Below are positions 1 to 7,231 of a DNA stretch of 18,995 bases, in pieces (within the stretch, counting starts at the first letter, position 1; every line of letters begins with the position of its first letter). Origin of the DNA: GCA-2861595 sp035536185. Its GTDB lineage: Bacteria; Actinomycetota; Acidimicrobiia; Acidimicrobiales; GCA-2861595. Below the pieces are notes generated by a model. That model saw only the letters and a program-made list of their open reading frames with translations, had not been told where the DNA came from and ran no database searches. The position numbers and the translations under genes were made by a program. The DNA is taken from contig DATLOM010000071.1 of the NCBI GenBank assembly GCA_035536185.1, positions 1-18,995 on the forward strand. The letters run 5' to 3'.

Positions 1-633
1 GGCCACGCCCGCAGCGCGTGGCACCTCGGCCAGCTCACGGGTCGTGATCACCTCGTCAATGATGCCGTACACCTGTGCTTCTTCCGCGCTCATGATGAAG
101 TCACGGTCGGTGTCGTGCTTGACCTTGTCGACTGGCTGGCCCGTGTCGAAGGCCAGCATCTCGTTCAGCAGGTCACGCATACGAAGGATCTCCTTGGCTT
201 GGAGCTCGATGTCGGTGGCCTGCCCGGCGGCGCCGCCGTAGGGCTGGTGGATGAGGATGCGTGCGTGGGGAAGGGCGTAACGCTTGCCCTTGGTGCCGGC
301 AGCCAGCAGGACAGCGGCAGCCGATGCGGCCTGTCCGAAGCAGAAGGTGGACACCTCGGGCTTGATGAACTTCATGGTGTCGTAGATGGCGAAAAGCGCC
401 GTTATGTCCCCGCCCGGAGAGTTGACGTAGAGGCTGATCTCCTTGTCGGGGTTCTCGGATTCGAGGAACAGCATCTGGGCGCACACCAGGTTGGCGATGG
501 TGTCGTCGATCGGGGTGCCCAGGAAGATGATGTTCTCCTTGAGCAGGCGGGAGTACAGGTCGTAGGCGCGCTCGCCCCGGTTGCTGGACTCGACCACCGT
601 GGGGACCAGATAGTTGAAAACCGGCTCGATCAC
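1..633 (-). CDS. clpP: ATP-dependent Clp protease proteolytic subunit ClpP (3' end cut by window edge)
   Basis: Serine peptidase that forms the tetradecameric proteolytic chamber of the cytoplasmic ClpXP/ClpCP proteases. The frame is open from a GTG at 633 to base 1, giving 211 residues with no stop, so only the extreme C-terminus is missing. The catalytic triad is visible: Ser104 in GQAASAAAV, His129 in ARILIHQP and Asp178 in DTDRDF, with the Ser-His (25) and His-Asp (49) spacings of E. coli ClpP. The GQAASAAAVLLAAG stretch resembles the actinobacterial ClpP2-type paralogue more than E. coli ClpP. The start is fixed by a 4-base GTGA overlap with the trigger factor stop, which implies translational coupling. 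Actinobacteria often carry two adjacent clpP genes followed by clpX, so a second copy may lie beyond the left edge; this is an inference. Family assignment is secure. Confidence 0.96.
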   Translation of the reverse strand, partial: MIEPVFNYLVPTVVESSNRGERAYDLYSRLLKENIIFLGTPIDDTIANLVCAQMLFLESENPDKEISLYVNSPGGDITALFAIYDTMKFIKPEVSTFCFGQAASAAAVLLAAGTKGKRYALPHARILIHQPYGGAAGQATDIELQAKEILRMRDLLNEMLAFDTGQPVDKVKHDTDRDFIMSAEEAQVYGIIDEVITTRELAEVPRAAGVA

Positions 634-1949
634 TCTTTGGTCTCCGCTCCCTCTAGGTCAGCTCGGTCTACGGGGTGGCCTTCCTCATCGACGATCTCGA
701 TGTGCTCGACCAGCCACTCCAGGGCCTTTGCCTTCTGCAGGTCCGAGCGTACCGTAGGCAGCATCTCCTGCCGTTCAAGCTCGCGGCGCAGCACGGCGGG
801 CTTCTGCCCGAGCCGCTTGGCCAGGCGCTCGACCTCCTCGTCGATCTCGGTGTCACTGACAGCCAGGGCCTCAGCCTCGGCCAGGGCGCGTAGGGCGAGA
901 TCGGCCTTGACAGCCCGGACCGCCTCACCCCGCAGCTCCTCGACCAGCTCCGCCTCGGTGGTGCCGGTGGCGGTGAGGTAGTCGGGGAGGCTCGCCCCCT
1001 GCGACTCCAGGCGGCGGCCCATGTCCTGCAGGCGTCTCTCCATCTCCGGGCGCACCAGCGGCTCGGGCACCTCGTCGTCGACCAGCTCGACCAGGGCGTT
1101 GATGGCCTCGTCCCGGAGGGCCAGGGTGGCCTGCATGCGCTTGGCCGTGCTGAGCCTCCTGCGGATGTCGGCCCGTAGCTCCTCGACGGTGCCGAGCTCG
1201 CTGACCTCGTCCACCCACTCGTCGGTGACCTCGGGCAGGATCCGCTCCTTGACGTCCTTGACCAGGATCCGGAAGTCGATGGGCCCGTCGTCGTCGACCT
1301 TGGCGCTGAACGAGAGGATGTCGCCGACACCGGCGCCCCGGATGTTCTCGTCCAGCTCGGGCACGAGGAGGGCGCTGCCGACCTCGTACAGGTAGTCGTC
1401 GGCGGACATGCCCGGTACCGGTTCGCCCCCGCGCTCGCCCTTGACGTCGATCGAGACGTGGTCGCCGGTCTGCGCCGGACGCTTGACCGGAGCCAGCTCG
1501 CTCGACTGCTCCCTCAGCTTCTCGATCTGGCGGTCGACGTCCTCGTCGGCGGCCAGCGGCGAGGGAACGGTGGCCCGGAGGCCGCCGTAGCCGGCGATGG
1601 ACACCTGGGGGCGGATCTCGACCACCGCGTCGAACGCCACGGGTCCCTTGTCCTTGCCGGCCGTGATGTCGATCTCCGGAGGGGCGATGGGATCTACGTC
1701 GGTCTCCTGCAGAGCTCGGGCGTAGAAGTCGGGAAGAGACCCCCGGAGTGCCTCGGTGCGGGCCTCCTCTGCGCCAATACGAGCTTCGAGGAGACGCCGG
1801 GGCGCCTTGCCAGGGCGGAAGCCGGGGATGCGGACCTCCCGGGCGATGCGGCGGAAGGCGTCGTCCAGAGCCTTCTCGAACTCCTGCTCGTCGACCTCGA
1901 CGGACAGTTTGACCTTGTTACCTTCGAGGGGCTCGACGACCGCTTTCAT
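630..1949 (-). CDS. tig: Trigger factor, ribosome-associated chaperone and peptidyl-prolyl isomerase
   Basis: ATP-independent chaperone that docks at the ribosomal exit tunnel and shields nascent chains. The protein has 439 residues, the usual family length. The N-terminal ribosome-binding domain holds the signature IPGFRPGKAPRRLLEARIG at about residues 41-59. An FKBP-like PPIase domain spans roughly 160-245, beginning TGDHVSIDVKG. The helical C-terminal chaperone domain with long charged helices fills the rest. The ATG at 1949 gives the expected start (MKAVVEPLEGNKVKL). Its first 32 bases overlap the 3' end of the upstream hydrogenase small-subunit frame. The stop overlaps the clpP GTG by four bases. 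The tig-clpP order is widespread in bacteria and couples nascent-chain folding to proteolysis. Assignment is secure. Confidence 0.97.
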   Translation of the reverse strand: MKAVVEPLEGNKVKLSVEVDEQEFEKALDDAFRRIAREVRIPGFRPGKAPRRLLEARIGAEEARTEALRGSLPDFYARALQETDVDPIAPPEIDITAGKDKGPVAFDAVVEIRPQVSIAGYGGLRATVPSPLAADEDVDRQIEKLREQSSELAPVKRPAQTGDHVSIDVKGERGGEPVPGMSADDYLYEVGSALLVPELDENIRGAGVGDILSFSAKVDDDGPIDFRILVKDVKERILPEVTDEWVDEVSELGTVEELRADIRRRLSTAKRMQATLALRDEAINALVELVDDEVPEPLVRPEMERRLQDMGRRLESQGASLPDYLTATGTTEAELVEELRGEAVRAVKADLALRALAEAEALAVSDTEIDEEVERLAKRLGQKPAVLRRELERQEMLPTVRSDLQKAKALEWLVEHIEIVDEEGHPVDRADLEGAETKE

Positions 1950-3066
1950 CAGCGGCCGAGTCTACCGACAGGGCCTGCCGGCTCCGCCGGACCCCCATCA
2001 ACCCGGCCCGCCGCACCCCCCGGCACGCCGCCGCCGAGGTGCGGGAGCGGTGCAGGAAGTTGCCGGGGACCCTCACGACCCGGTGCGGGTCGTCCCGGTC
2101 GACAGCCCGCTCGTCGAGGCGGGGGAAGCGGTCCGGGAAGCCTGGCATCGTGCAGCCGATGCAGATCCCCCCCATGCTCATGCAGCCGCCCCTGCCGTCG
2201 ATCATGCCGCGCTCGGCCATGTTGCAGTCCACGACCGGTCCCCAGCAGCCCAGCTCGACCAGGCATTCGCCCTCTCCGGAAGCCTGGGAGAAAACGCCCT
2301 TGTCGTAATAGTGCCGGAGGTGGCACTGCTCGTGCGCCGTCTCGGCGAAGAGCCAGGCCGGGCGGCCCTGGGCATCCAGATCCGGGAGCGGGGCGAGGCC
2401 GTTCAGAGCGAGCAGGAGCGAGGCCAGAGTCTCCAAGACGTTGTCCCCGGTAGGAGCACATCCGGGGATCCGCACAACCGGCACTCCGGCGGCCGACCGG
2501 TACCCGGTGCCGAGGTGATCACCGACGCTCATCGAACCCGTCGGGTTTCCCTCCGCGGCCGGGATGCCGCCCCACGCCGCACAGGTCCCCACAGCGACCA
2601 GGGCGGCCGCACCCGGTGCGAGGCGGCGGAGCCACTCGCTGCTCGTGACCACCCGGCCGTCCCAGGGGTCCACCCCGAGGGCGGACCAGGAACCCTCACC
2701 CGCGGTGGATTCGTCGGCGACCGAACCCTCCCACACGATCACGTAGGGGGCGTCCAGCTCACCCGCCTGGGCCATGACGAGGTTCTCGATCCAGTCCGAA
2801 CCCGACTCCACCGCCAGCAGCGAATGGACGAGCTCGACTCGGGGCAGACCCGGTACGGCTCCCGTCAGGAGTTGCTCGATCCGGGGGTGGGTGGCACCCG
2901 TGGTGGCGACACTGCAACCCTCGCAGGACCCGCCTCCGAGCCAGATCACGTACACCTTCTCGATCGGCCCGAGCTGCAGCGGGTTGGGCAGGCTCGGCCG
3001 TGCCTGGCTGCGGCGGGCGAGTGCGTCGAACGGATTGGGCACGTTGGTGGTCGTCGGCACGGTCAT
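1918..3066 (-). CDS. [NiFe]-hydrogenase small subunit, group 1 (1f/1h-like), no adjacent large subunit
   Basis: Electron-transfer subunit of an uptake [NiFe] hydrogenase, 382 residues. All proximal-cluster ligands are visible: Cys48 and Cys51 (GGGSCEGCSVA), Cys162 (GTCAAWGG) and Cys203 (PGCAPTGDN). Distal-cluster candidates are His245, Cys248, Cys268 and Cys274. Medial-cluster candidates are Cys281, Cys295, Cys302 and Cys305 (GGICIGCTMPGFPD). Stretches such as NPTGSM and CWGPVVDCNM resemble the group 1f/1h (HhyS-like) family from memory. There is no Tat twin-arginine signal, as in cytoplasmic-side enzymes. The ATG at 3066 has an AAGGGGG ribosome site 7 bases upstream. No large subunit or hyp maturation gene lies in the window. 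The last ~60 residues are Arg-rich and lack the C-terminus I expect for the family, and the frame runs 32 bases into tig. Family call is strong; whether it functions is uncertain. Confidence 0.88.
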   Translation of the reverse strand: MTVPTTTNVPNPFDALARRSQARPSLPNPLQLGPIEKVYVIWLGGGSCEGCSVATTGATHPRIEQLLTGAVPGLPRVELVHSLLAVESGSDWIENLVMAQAGELDAPYVIVWEGSVADESTAGEGSWSALGVDPWDGRVVTSSEWLRRLAPGAAALVAVGTCAAWGGIPAAEGNPTGSMSVGDHLGTGYRSAAGVPVVRIPGCAPTGDNVLETLASLLLALNGLAPLPDLDAQGRPAWLFAETAHEQCHLRHYYDKGVFSQASGEGECLVELGCWGPVVDCNMAERGMIDGRGGCMSMGGICIGCTMPGFPDRFPRLDERAVDRDDPHRVVRVPGNFLHRSRTSAAACRGVRRAGLMGVRRSRQALSVDSAADESGRRAPRR

Positions 3067-3068
3067 GG

Positions 3069-4829
3069 TCAGGCCCCCTTGGCCAGAGTGAGGCGGGGGA
3101 ACCTGGCTGTGGGGACAGCTGAGGCTGTCCCTGCGCTCAGGGCTCCGGGACCACGGGAGCGCAGGTAGGCCTCCATGGCCTCGGCGTCGAGAGGCTTGGA
3201 GAAGAGGTAGCCCTGGCCGAAATCCGCTCCGATCTCGGTCAGCTCGTCCAGCTGCTCTGGGTGCTCGATCCCTTCGGCCACGGTCTCGAGGCCGAACGTG
3301 CGGGCCAGCTTGACGACGGCTCGGGCCACCGCCGCCTGCTCCGGCCCGTTCGTCACGCCGTCGACGAAGGCCTTGTCGATCTTCAACACGTCGATGGGCA
3401 GGATCCGCAGGTAGTTGAGCGACGAGTAGCCGGTACCGAAGTCGTCCACGGCCAGCTTGATCCCCAGCTCCTTGAGCCGGCGTAGGCGCTCGATGGTGGG
3501 CTCGATGTCGCTCATGAACAGGCTCTCCGTTATCTCCAGTGTGAGATCCCCAGCGGTGAGCCCGGAGCGGGCCAGAGCGTCCTGGACCTCGCCCAGGAAC
3601 CGCTGGCTCTCGATCTGGCGTACCGACGCGTTGACGCACAGGCGCAGCCCCGGCCAATTGAACCTGCCCTGCCACGCCTGCACCTGGGCACACGACCTGA
3701 CAAGCACCTCCCGGCCGATCTCCTCGATGAGCCCGGTCTCCTCGGCGACGGCGATGAACTCCATCGGGGGGACGAGACCCTGCTCCGGGTGGAGCCAGCG
3801 CACCAGCACCTCCATACCGGTCATCGCGCCGCTCCTGAGGTTCACGATGGGTTGGTAGTGCAGGACGAGCTCGTCGCGCTCCACCGCCCGGGTCAGGCTC
3901 GCCTCCATGGACAACCGCCGTAGCGCGGCGTGGTGCATGTCCGGTTCGAAGAGGGCGTGACGTCCCTTGCCCGACGCCTTCGCCTTGTACATGGCCACGT
4001 CGGCGTTGCGCAGCAGCGCCTCAGCGTTCTCGCTCAGATCGCTGAAGGCGATGCCCACGCTGGCAGTGATGGCCACGTCACGGCCCTGGATGGCGAAGGG
4101 GATGTGGAGGGCGTCGAGCACACGTTGGGCAACTTCGACGGCGTCGCGCTCGGAGGTGTTCTCCAGCAGCACGGCGAACTCGTCGCCGCCGAGGCGGGCG
4201 CCCACGTCTCCGGGACGCAGGCGGGAGCGGAGCCGCTCGGCCACCCGGCTCAGCAACTCGTCGCCGGCGGCGTGGCCCAGGCTGTCGTTGATGGTCTTGA
4301 ACCGGTCGAGATCGAAGAACAACACGGCGTGGCGGACCGGCGTGCGCCGCAGGTGAGCCAGGGCGTGCTCCACGTGGTCGCGGAACAGGGCCCGGTTGGC
4401 CAGGCCGGTCAGAGCGTCGTGCAGAGCCAGGTGACGGAGCTGCTCCTCCTGCTCCTTGCGGGGGCGCACGTCCCTGGCGTGCAAGACCACTCCGCCAACG
4501 TCGGGATGCTCGCGGAGGTCCATGATGGTGACCTCCACGTCCACCCAGCTACCGAGGACGTGGGACATCCGCAGCTCGGCGCCGGCAACCGCGCCTTCAC
4601 CGGCGGCCCGCCGGCGGACGAGGTCGGCCAGCTTCACCTGATCCTCCAGATGGACGAGGCCGGCAACCGGCTGGCCGTCAAGGTGCTCGGCGACCCTTCC
4701 GAGCATCGGGCCGGCGGCCGGGCTGCAGTAGGAGATGCGCCCATCCGCCTGGACGATCAGGATGAGGTCGGGCGAGGCTTCGACGATGGCAGCGAGGCTG
4801 GCCAGCTCGACTCCGGTCAGATTTGCCAC
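3069..4829 (-). CDS. PAS-GGDEF-EAL cyclic-di-GMP signalling protein
   Basis: Cytoplasmic protein of 586 residues that makes and/or degrades the second messenger cyclic di-GMP. An N-terminal PAS sensor domain covers about residues 8-125, with no membrane segment. A diguanylate cyclase domain follows (~130-295) with an intact GGDEF at 214-218 and an RxxD inhibitory I-site at 205-208, five residues before it, suggesting product feedback. A phosphodiesterase domain follows (~310-565). Its signature motif reads EVL (340-342) instead of EAL but keeps the metal-binding Glu. Other metal and catalytic positions are recognisable: VNAS, EITES, DDFGTGYSSL and VAEGIEH. The GTG at 4829 is the only reasonable start, because an in-frame stop lies just upstream; its ribosome site is weak. 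The stop is 2 nt from the hydrogenase ATG. Family call is secure; net activity cannot be read from sequence. Confidence 0.94.
   Translation of the reverse strand: MANLTGVELASLAAIVEASPDLILIVQADGRISYCSPAAGPMLGRVAEHLDGQPVAGLVHLEDQVKLADLVRRRAAGEGAVAGAELRMSHVLGSWVDVEVTIMDLREHPDVGGVVLHARDVRPRKEQEEQLRHLALHDALTGLANRALFRDHVEHALAHLRRTPVRHAVLFFDLDRFKTINDSLGHAAGDELLSRVAERLRSRLRPGDVGARLGGDEFAVLLENTSERDAVEVAQRVLDALHIPFAIQGRDVAITASVGIAFSDLSENAEALLRNADVAMYKAKASGKGRHALFEPDMHHAALRRLSMEASLTRAVERDELVLHYQPIVNLRSGAMTGMEVLVRWLHPEQGLVPPMEFIAVAEETGLIEEIGREVLVRSCAQVQAWQGRFNWPGLRLCVNASVRQIESQRFLGEVQDALARSGLTAGDLTLEITESLFMSDIEPTIERLRRLKELGIKLAVDDFGTGYSSLNYLRILPIDVLKIDKAFVDGVTNGPEQAAVARAVVKLARTFGLETVAEGIEHPEQLDELTEIGADFGQGYLFSKPLDAEAMEAYLRSRGPGALSAGTASAVPTARFPRLTLAKGA
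3074..3080 (-). promoter_or_regulatory. Ribosome binding site for the hydrogenase small subunit
   Basis: AAGGGGG on the minus strand, 7 bases before the ATG at 3066. It lies inside the last codons of the PAS-GGDEF-EAL gene, whose stop is at 3069-3071. This supports the chosen start and coupled translation of the two genes. Confidence 0.6.
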
Positions 4830-4969
4830 CTCTGCTTCATCGGCGCCGCATCACGTAGATGCAGTGGCCCGCCATGGCTATTTTCGATGGTCACAACGGG
4901 TGGTGCGACGAGCCCGCGACGCGCCGGTCAGCGGCTCAGCAAGATCTGCTTGGCAGAATCGGGCGGTCG

Positions 4970-5098
4970 TTCAGGTACCTTAAGTGGGTCACGATCTTGA
5001 ACGAGATCGCCAAGTGCGATGTCGTGTGTGCCAATTGTCACCGACGTAGGACAGCCGCTCGGAGCGGCTTCCTTCGTGCGGCGGTAGCTCAACGGTAG
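4970..5098 (+). pseudogene. 3' remnant of an HNH-endonuclease-like gene
   Basis: The plus frame across 4982-5072 encodes KWVTILNEIAKCDVVCAN followed by CHRRRTAARSGF. This closely matches, from memory, the C-terminal end of small actinobacterial HNH-nuclease-like proteins (CDVVCANCHR-type ending, with two of the zinc-ligand cysteines and a His). The N-terminal half expected for the family (a CxxC zinc pair and an FDH-type motif) is not found upstream in any frame. The open frame extends back to an ATG at 4859, but residues before about 4970 look unrelated. The frame ends at a TAG inside the tRNA-Gly gene (5096-5098). I read this as a truncated, probably non-functional leftover. The left boundary is approximate. 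Confidence 0.6.
5053..5069. repeat. Perfect inverted repeat just upstream of tRNA-Gly
   Basis: AGCCGCT (5053-5059), loop CGG, AGCGGCT (5063-5069): a 7-bp stem with a 3-base loop, ending 8 bases before tRNA-Gly. It lies inside the HNH remnant. It could be the old terminator of that gene or simply a codon-composition hairpin; there is no clear T-tract. Confidence 0.35.
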
Positions 5099-5148
5099 AG
5101 CCTCGCCCTTCCAAGGCGATTACGCGGGTTCGATTCCCGTCCGCCGCT
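5078..5148 (+). tRNA. tRNA-Gly(TCC)
   Basis: A full cloverleaf of 71 bases. The acceptor stem GCGGCGG (5078-5084) pairs with CCGCCGC (5141-5147), with discriminator T at 5148. The D-stem is GCTC/GAGC (5087-5090, 5098-5101). The anticodon stem TCGCC/GGCGA encloses the loop CTTCCAA, with anticodon TCC at 5110-5112, which reads GGA/GGG glycine codons. The T-arm carries GGTTCGATTCC. The 3' CCA is not encoded. Convergent with tRNA-Pro, 36 bases apart. Confidence 0.95.
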
Positions 5149-5184
5149 CGCACGCATTGGGCAGGGCTGTGCCGTAGCGGCTTG

Positions 5185-5256
5185 TCGGGGAGAGGGGATT
5201 TGAACCCCCGACCTCCTGCTCCCAAAGCAGGTGCGCTACCGCTGCGCTACTCCCCG
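5185..5256 (-). tRNA. tRNA-Pro(TGG)
   Basis: Read on the minus strand this is a 72-base cloverleaf. The acceptor CGGGGAG (5256-5250) pairs with CTCCCCG, followed by discriminator A (5185). The anticodon stem CCTGC/GCAGG encloses the loop TTTGGGA, giving anticodon TGG (proline). The T-arm has GGGTTCAAATCC. The D-arm GCGC/GCGC fits. CCA is not encoded. Confidence 0.95.
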
Positions 5257-5328
5257 TGGTCTCGCCACCTCGACGGACTACAGATGGTACTCCCCTGCCT
5301 GACGGGCACTGCCGCATGAAGCCACCAG

Positions 5329-6591
5329 ATGTGGGTAGCTCACCGGGCGGGCCAGACTGGCGGCGTGGGAGCGGGTGATCTCGAGCTTGTTACCACTGGC
5401 GTGGTCGCGGGTGGTGACGCTCTGGCGAGGGATGCCGGTGGCCGGGTGGTGTTCGTGCAGGGCGCCCTGCCGGACGAGCGCGTACTGGCCCGGGTTACGG
5501 ACGTCAAGGGCGACTACAGCAAGGCGGTGGTGGTGGAGGTGCTGGTTCCTTCGGAGGACCGTGTCGCCCCGCCGTGTGTGGCGCTGGCCGCCGGCTGCGG
5601 TGGGTGCACCTGGCAGCACGTGGCGCCCGAGGCGCAGGTACGGCTCAAGAGCGCCATCGTGGTGGACGCGTTACGGCGCATCGGCCGGCTGGCCGATTCC
5701 CCCGAACCCGTGGCGATGGATCTGGGCGCGCCGGTCCTGCGCACCACGGCCCGGCTGGCTGTCTCACCTGCGGGGCGGGCCGGGCACCGGCGGCGGGGTG
5801 CCGGTTCCGCCGGCGGCGGGGAGGTGCAGCAGGCGGTCGAAACCGACTCCTGCCTCGCCGCCCATCCGCTCCTGGAGGAACTTCTGGTCGAGGGCCGCTA
5901 CCGCGGCGCAAAGGAGGTGTTCCTGCGTGTGGCCGTGGCGTCGGGCGAGCGGATCGTGAGGGTGGGTGCCGGAGCAACCGTCATCGACGTGCCCGAGGAT
6001 GTCGTCGTCGTGCATCACGGCGAAAGGCACCGGGCGTTCGTCCACGAAGAGGTGGCGGGCCGGCAGTTCCGGGTGTCGGCCGACTCCTTCTTCCAGGCCA
6101 GCCCGGTGGTCGCCGCCGGGTTGGTCGAGGCCGTGGCCGCTGCCGCCGGCGACGCCCTGGGCCCCGGCGCCCACCTGGTGGACGCCTATGCCGGGACCGG
6201 CCTCTTCGGCTCCGTGCTGGGCGCCGCTTCGGGGGCCCGGGTGACAGCCGTGGAGAGCGGGCGATCGGAGGCGGCGGACGCCCGCTTCAACCTGCGGGAC
6301 CTGGACGCCCGCGTGGTGACCAGCGAGGTCGGGCAGTGGGATGCCCGAGCCAGCGGCCGGGCCGACCTGGTGGTCGCCGACCCGGCTCGCCCGGGACTCG
6401 GCCGCCCCGGTATGGCCGCTCTCGTCGCCACGGGGGCCCCGAGGATCGCTCTGGTCAGCTGCGATCCGGCGTCACTGGCTCGTGACACGGTTCTGCTGTC
6501 CGGTGCCGGCTACCACCTGTCCTCGCTGAAGCTGGTGGACGCCTTCCCGCACACGTTCCACGTGGAGACCGTTGCCTGCTTCGACATGTAG
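5329..6591 (+). CDS. TrmA/RumA-family 23S rRNA or tRNA (uracil-5-)-methyltransferase
   Basis: SAM-dependent enzyme that makes 5-methyluridine in rRNA or tRNA, 420 residues from the ATG at 5329. An N-terminal TRAM-like RNA-binding domain is followed by the iron-sulfur cysteines of the RumA/RlmD group: PPCVALAAGCGGC (C-x5-6-C-x2-C) and a fourth Cys in DSCLAAH. The SAM-binding motif is VDAYAGTGLFG. The substrate motif is VVADPARPGLG, where family members have DPPR. The catalytic nucleophile is the Cys in LVSCDPASLARD, followed by a C-terminal HVETVACF, close to the usual HVE end. The exact start is uncertain: an in-frame GTG at 5365 gives an N-terminus closer to the family and neither start has a strong ribosome site. 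Whether the target is 23S rRNA U747/U1939 or a tRNA cannot be decided here. Confidence 0.9.
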   Translation: MWVAHRAGQTGGVGAGDLELVTTGVVAGGDALARDAGGRVVFVQGALPDERVLARVTDVKGDYSKAVVVEVLVPSEDRVAPPCVALAAGCGGCTWQHVAPEAQVRLKSAIVVDALRRIGRLADSPEPVAMDLGAPVLRTTARLAVSPAGRAGHRRRGAGSAGGGEVQQAVETDSCLAAHPLLEELLVEGRYRGAKEVFLRVAVASGERIVRVGAGATVIDVPEDVVVVHHGERHRAFVHEEVAGRQFRVSADSFFQASPVVAAGLVEAVAAAAGDALGPGAHLVDAYAGTGLFGSVLGAASGARVTAVESGRSEAADARFNLRDLDARVVTSEVGQWDARASGRADLVVADPARPGLGRPGMAALVATGAPRIALVSCDPASLARDTVLLSGAGYHLSSLKLVDAFPHTFHVETVACFDM

Positions 6592-6610
6592 GCGGGCCGG
6601 CGCCCCGGGA

Positions 6611-6811
6611 TCAAGCGTCTCTGCCGGCGTCCTCGTCGAACGGTGAGGTGACCACGAAGGCCTGCTCGATGGCATCGGCCTCCGGGGCTTCCCGATCACC
6701 CGAGACGTGCAGCGCGCCATCGTCCTCATCAGTCGAGATGCCGAGCGCCTGTTCACGGGCGTCGGCTTCGGGTGCTTCCGCGTCAGTGGCGACGTGGTCG
6801 TGTTCGGTCAT
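6611..6811 (-). CDS. Small acidic protein with duplicated EAPEADAxEQA motif
   Basis: A 66-residue very acidic, hydrophilic protein with no signal peptide or membrane segment. The motif EAPEADAREQA (residues ~13-23) recurs as EAPEADAIEQA (~42-52), an internal duplication. Short PEADxxEQ proteins recur in actinobacterial genomes, as I recall, but I know of no assigned function. The ATG at 6811 follows AGGA about 10 bases upstream. The gene lies 24 nt downstream of a second acidic small gene on the same strand, so the pair is probably one transcript. It converges with the RNA methyltransferase gene, 19 nt away. It is probably real given the start signal, motif repeat and spacing; function unknown. 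Confidence 0.72.
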   Translation of the reverse strand: MTEHDHVATDAEAPEADAREQALGISTDEDDGALHVSGDREAPEADAIEQAFVVTSPFDEDAGRDA

Positions 6812-6835
6812 GGCTCACCGTTCCTGGCGTCGGTC

Positions 6836-7108
6836 TCAATCGAGATAGCCGGGGGTTTCGTCGTAGTTCATGCCGGCAGGCTCGTCCTCGACTCTCATGG
6901 CCGCCTCTTCGGCGGGAACGCTGTCAGCCGGGTCCAGCCCGCTCTCCGCCACCATGGAGGCTTCCGTGTCGGGCCCGAACGGATCATCCGGCTCGAACAA
7001 CTGGGGAGGCTGCTCGTCGGTCGGCTCATCCTCGAGGTCCGCGGCCGTCAGCACCCCCTCGTCGATGAGATTCGGGGCAAGGTCGTCGGAGAACCTGTCT
7101 GTTTCCAC
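6836..7108 (-). CDS. Small acidic protein of unknown function
   Basis: A 90-residue protein starting at a GTG (7108) behind a good ribosome site (GGGGAG about 5 bases upstream). It is strongly acidic and Pro/Asp/Glu-rich, with no cysteines, signal peptide or hydrophobic segment, so it is probably a disordered cytoplasmic protein. The C-terminal half contains EEAAMRVEDEPAGMNYD, which I vaguely associate with conserved actinobacterial small proteins, but I cannot name a family. It probably shares a transcript with the 66-residue acidic gene and is transcribed divergently from the LAATG surface protein. Confidence 0.7.
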   Translation of the reverse strand: METDRFSDDLAPNLIDEGVLTAADLEDEPTDEQPPQLFEPDDPFGPDTEASMVAESGLDPADSVPAEEAAMRVEDEPAGMNYDETPGYLD

Positions 7109-7231
7109 AGCTCTCCCCTACCCGCGCTGTGGCGCTGCCATGCAACCGAGGCATCCGCGACGTCGGGCCGCCAGGCCACTACCCTCGCCGCTGTACGCGG
7201 TGCATTCGTGCGCCCTGAACAGGTGGTGCCT
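7109..7231. promoter_or_regulatory. Divergent intergenic region, presumed promoters for the acidic operon and the surface-protein gene
   Basis: A 123-base gap between divergently transcribed genes must hold at least one promoter per strand if both are expressed. A TACCCT near 7178 could be a -10 element, but I see no convincing -35 box, operator palindrome or riboswitch fold. The call rests on gene orientation rather than a motif. Confidence 0.35.
7221..7226 (+). promoter_or_regulatory. Ribosome binding site choosing the GTG at 7232
   Basis: AGGTGG lies 5 bases before the GTG at 7232. This spacing decides the start of the surface-protein gene over the longer in-frame extension to 6707, which would run antisense through both acidic genes. 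Confidence 0.55.

Noticed and set aside
3067..3693. Upstream extension of the hydrogenase frame to 3693
   Set aside because: It runs through the PAS-GGDEF-EAL gene in another frame, has no family similarity, and ATG 3066 has a good ribosome site.
3930..5000. Long plus-strand open frame opposite the GGDEF-EAL gene
   Set aside because: Antisense shadow of a GC-rich gene; low-complexity translation and no recognisable domain.
5149..5184. Attachment site or terminator between the two tRNA genes
   Set aside because: No repeat of a tRNA 3' end, no hairpin with T-tract, and no integrase gene nearby.
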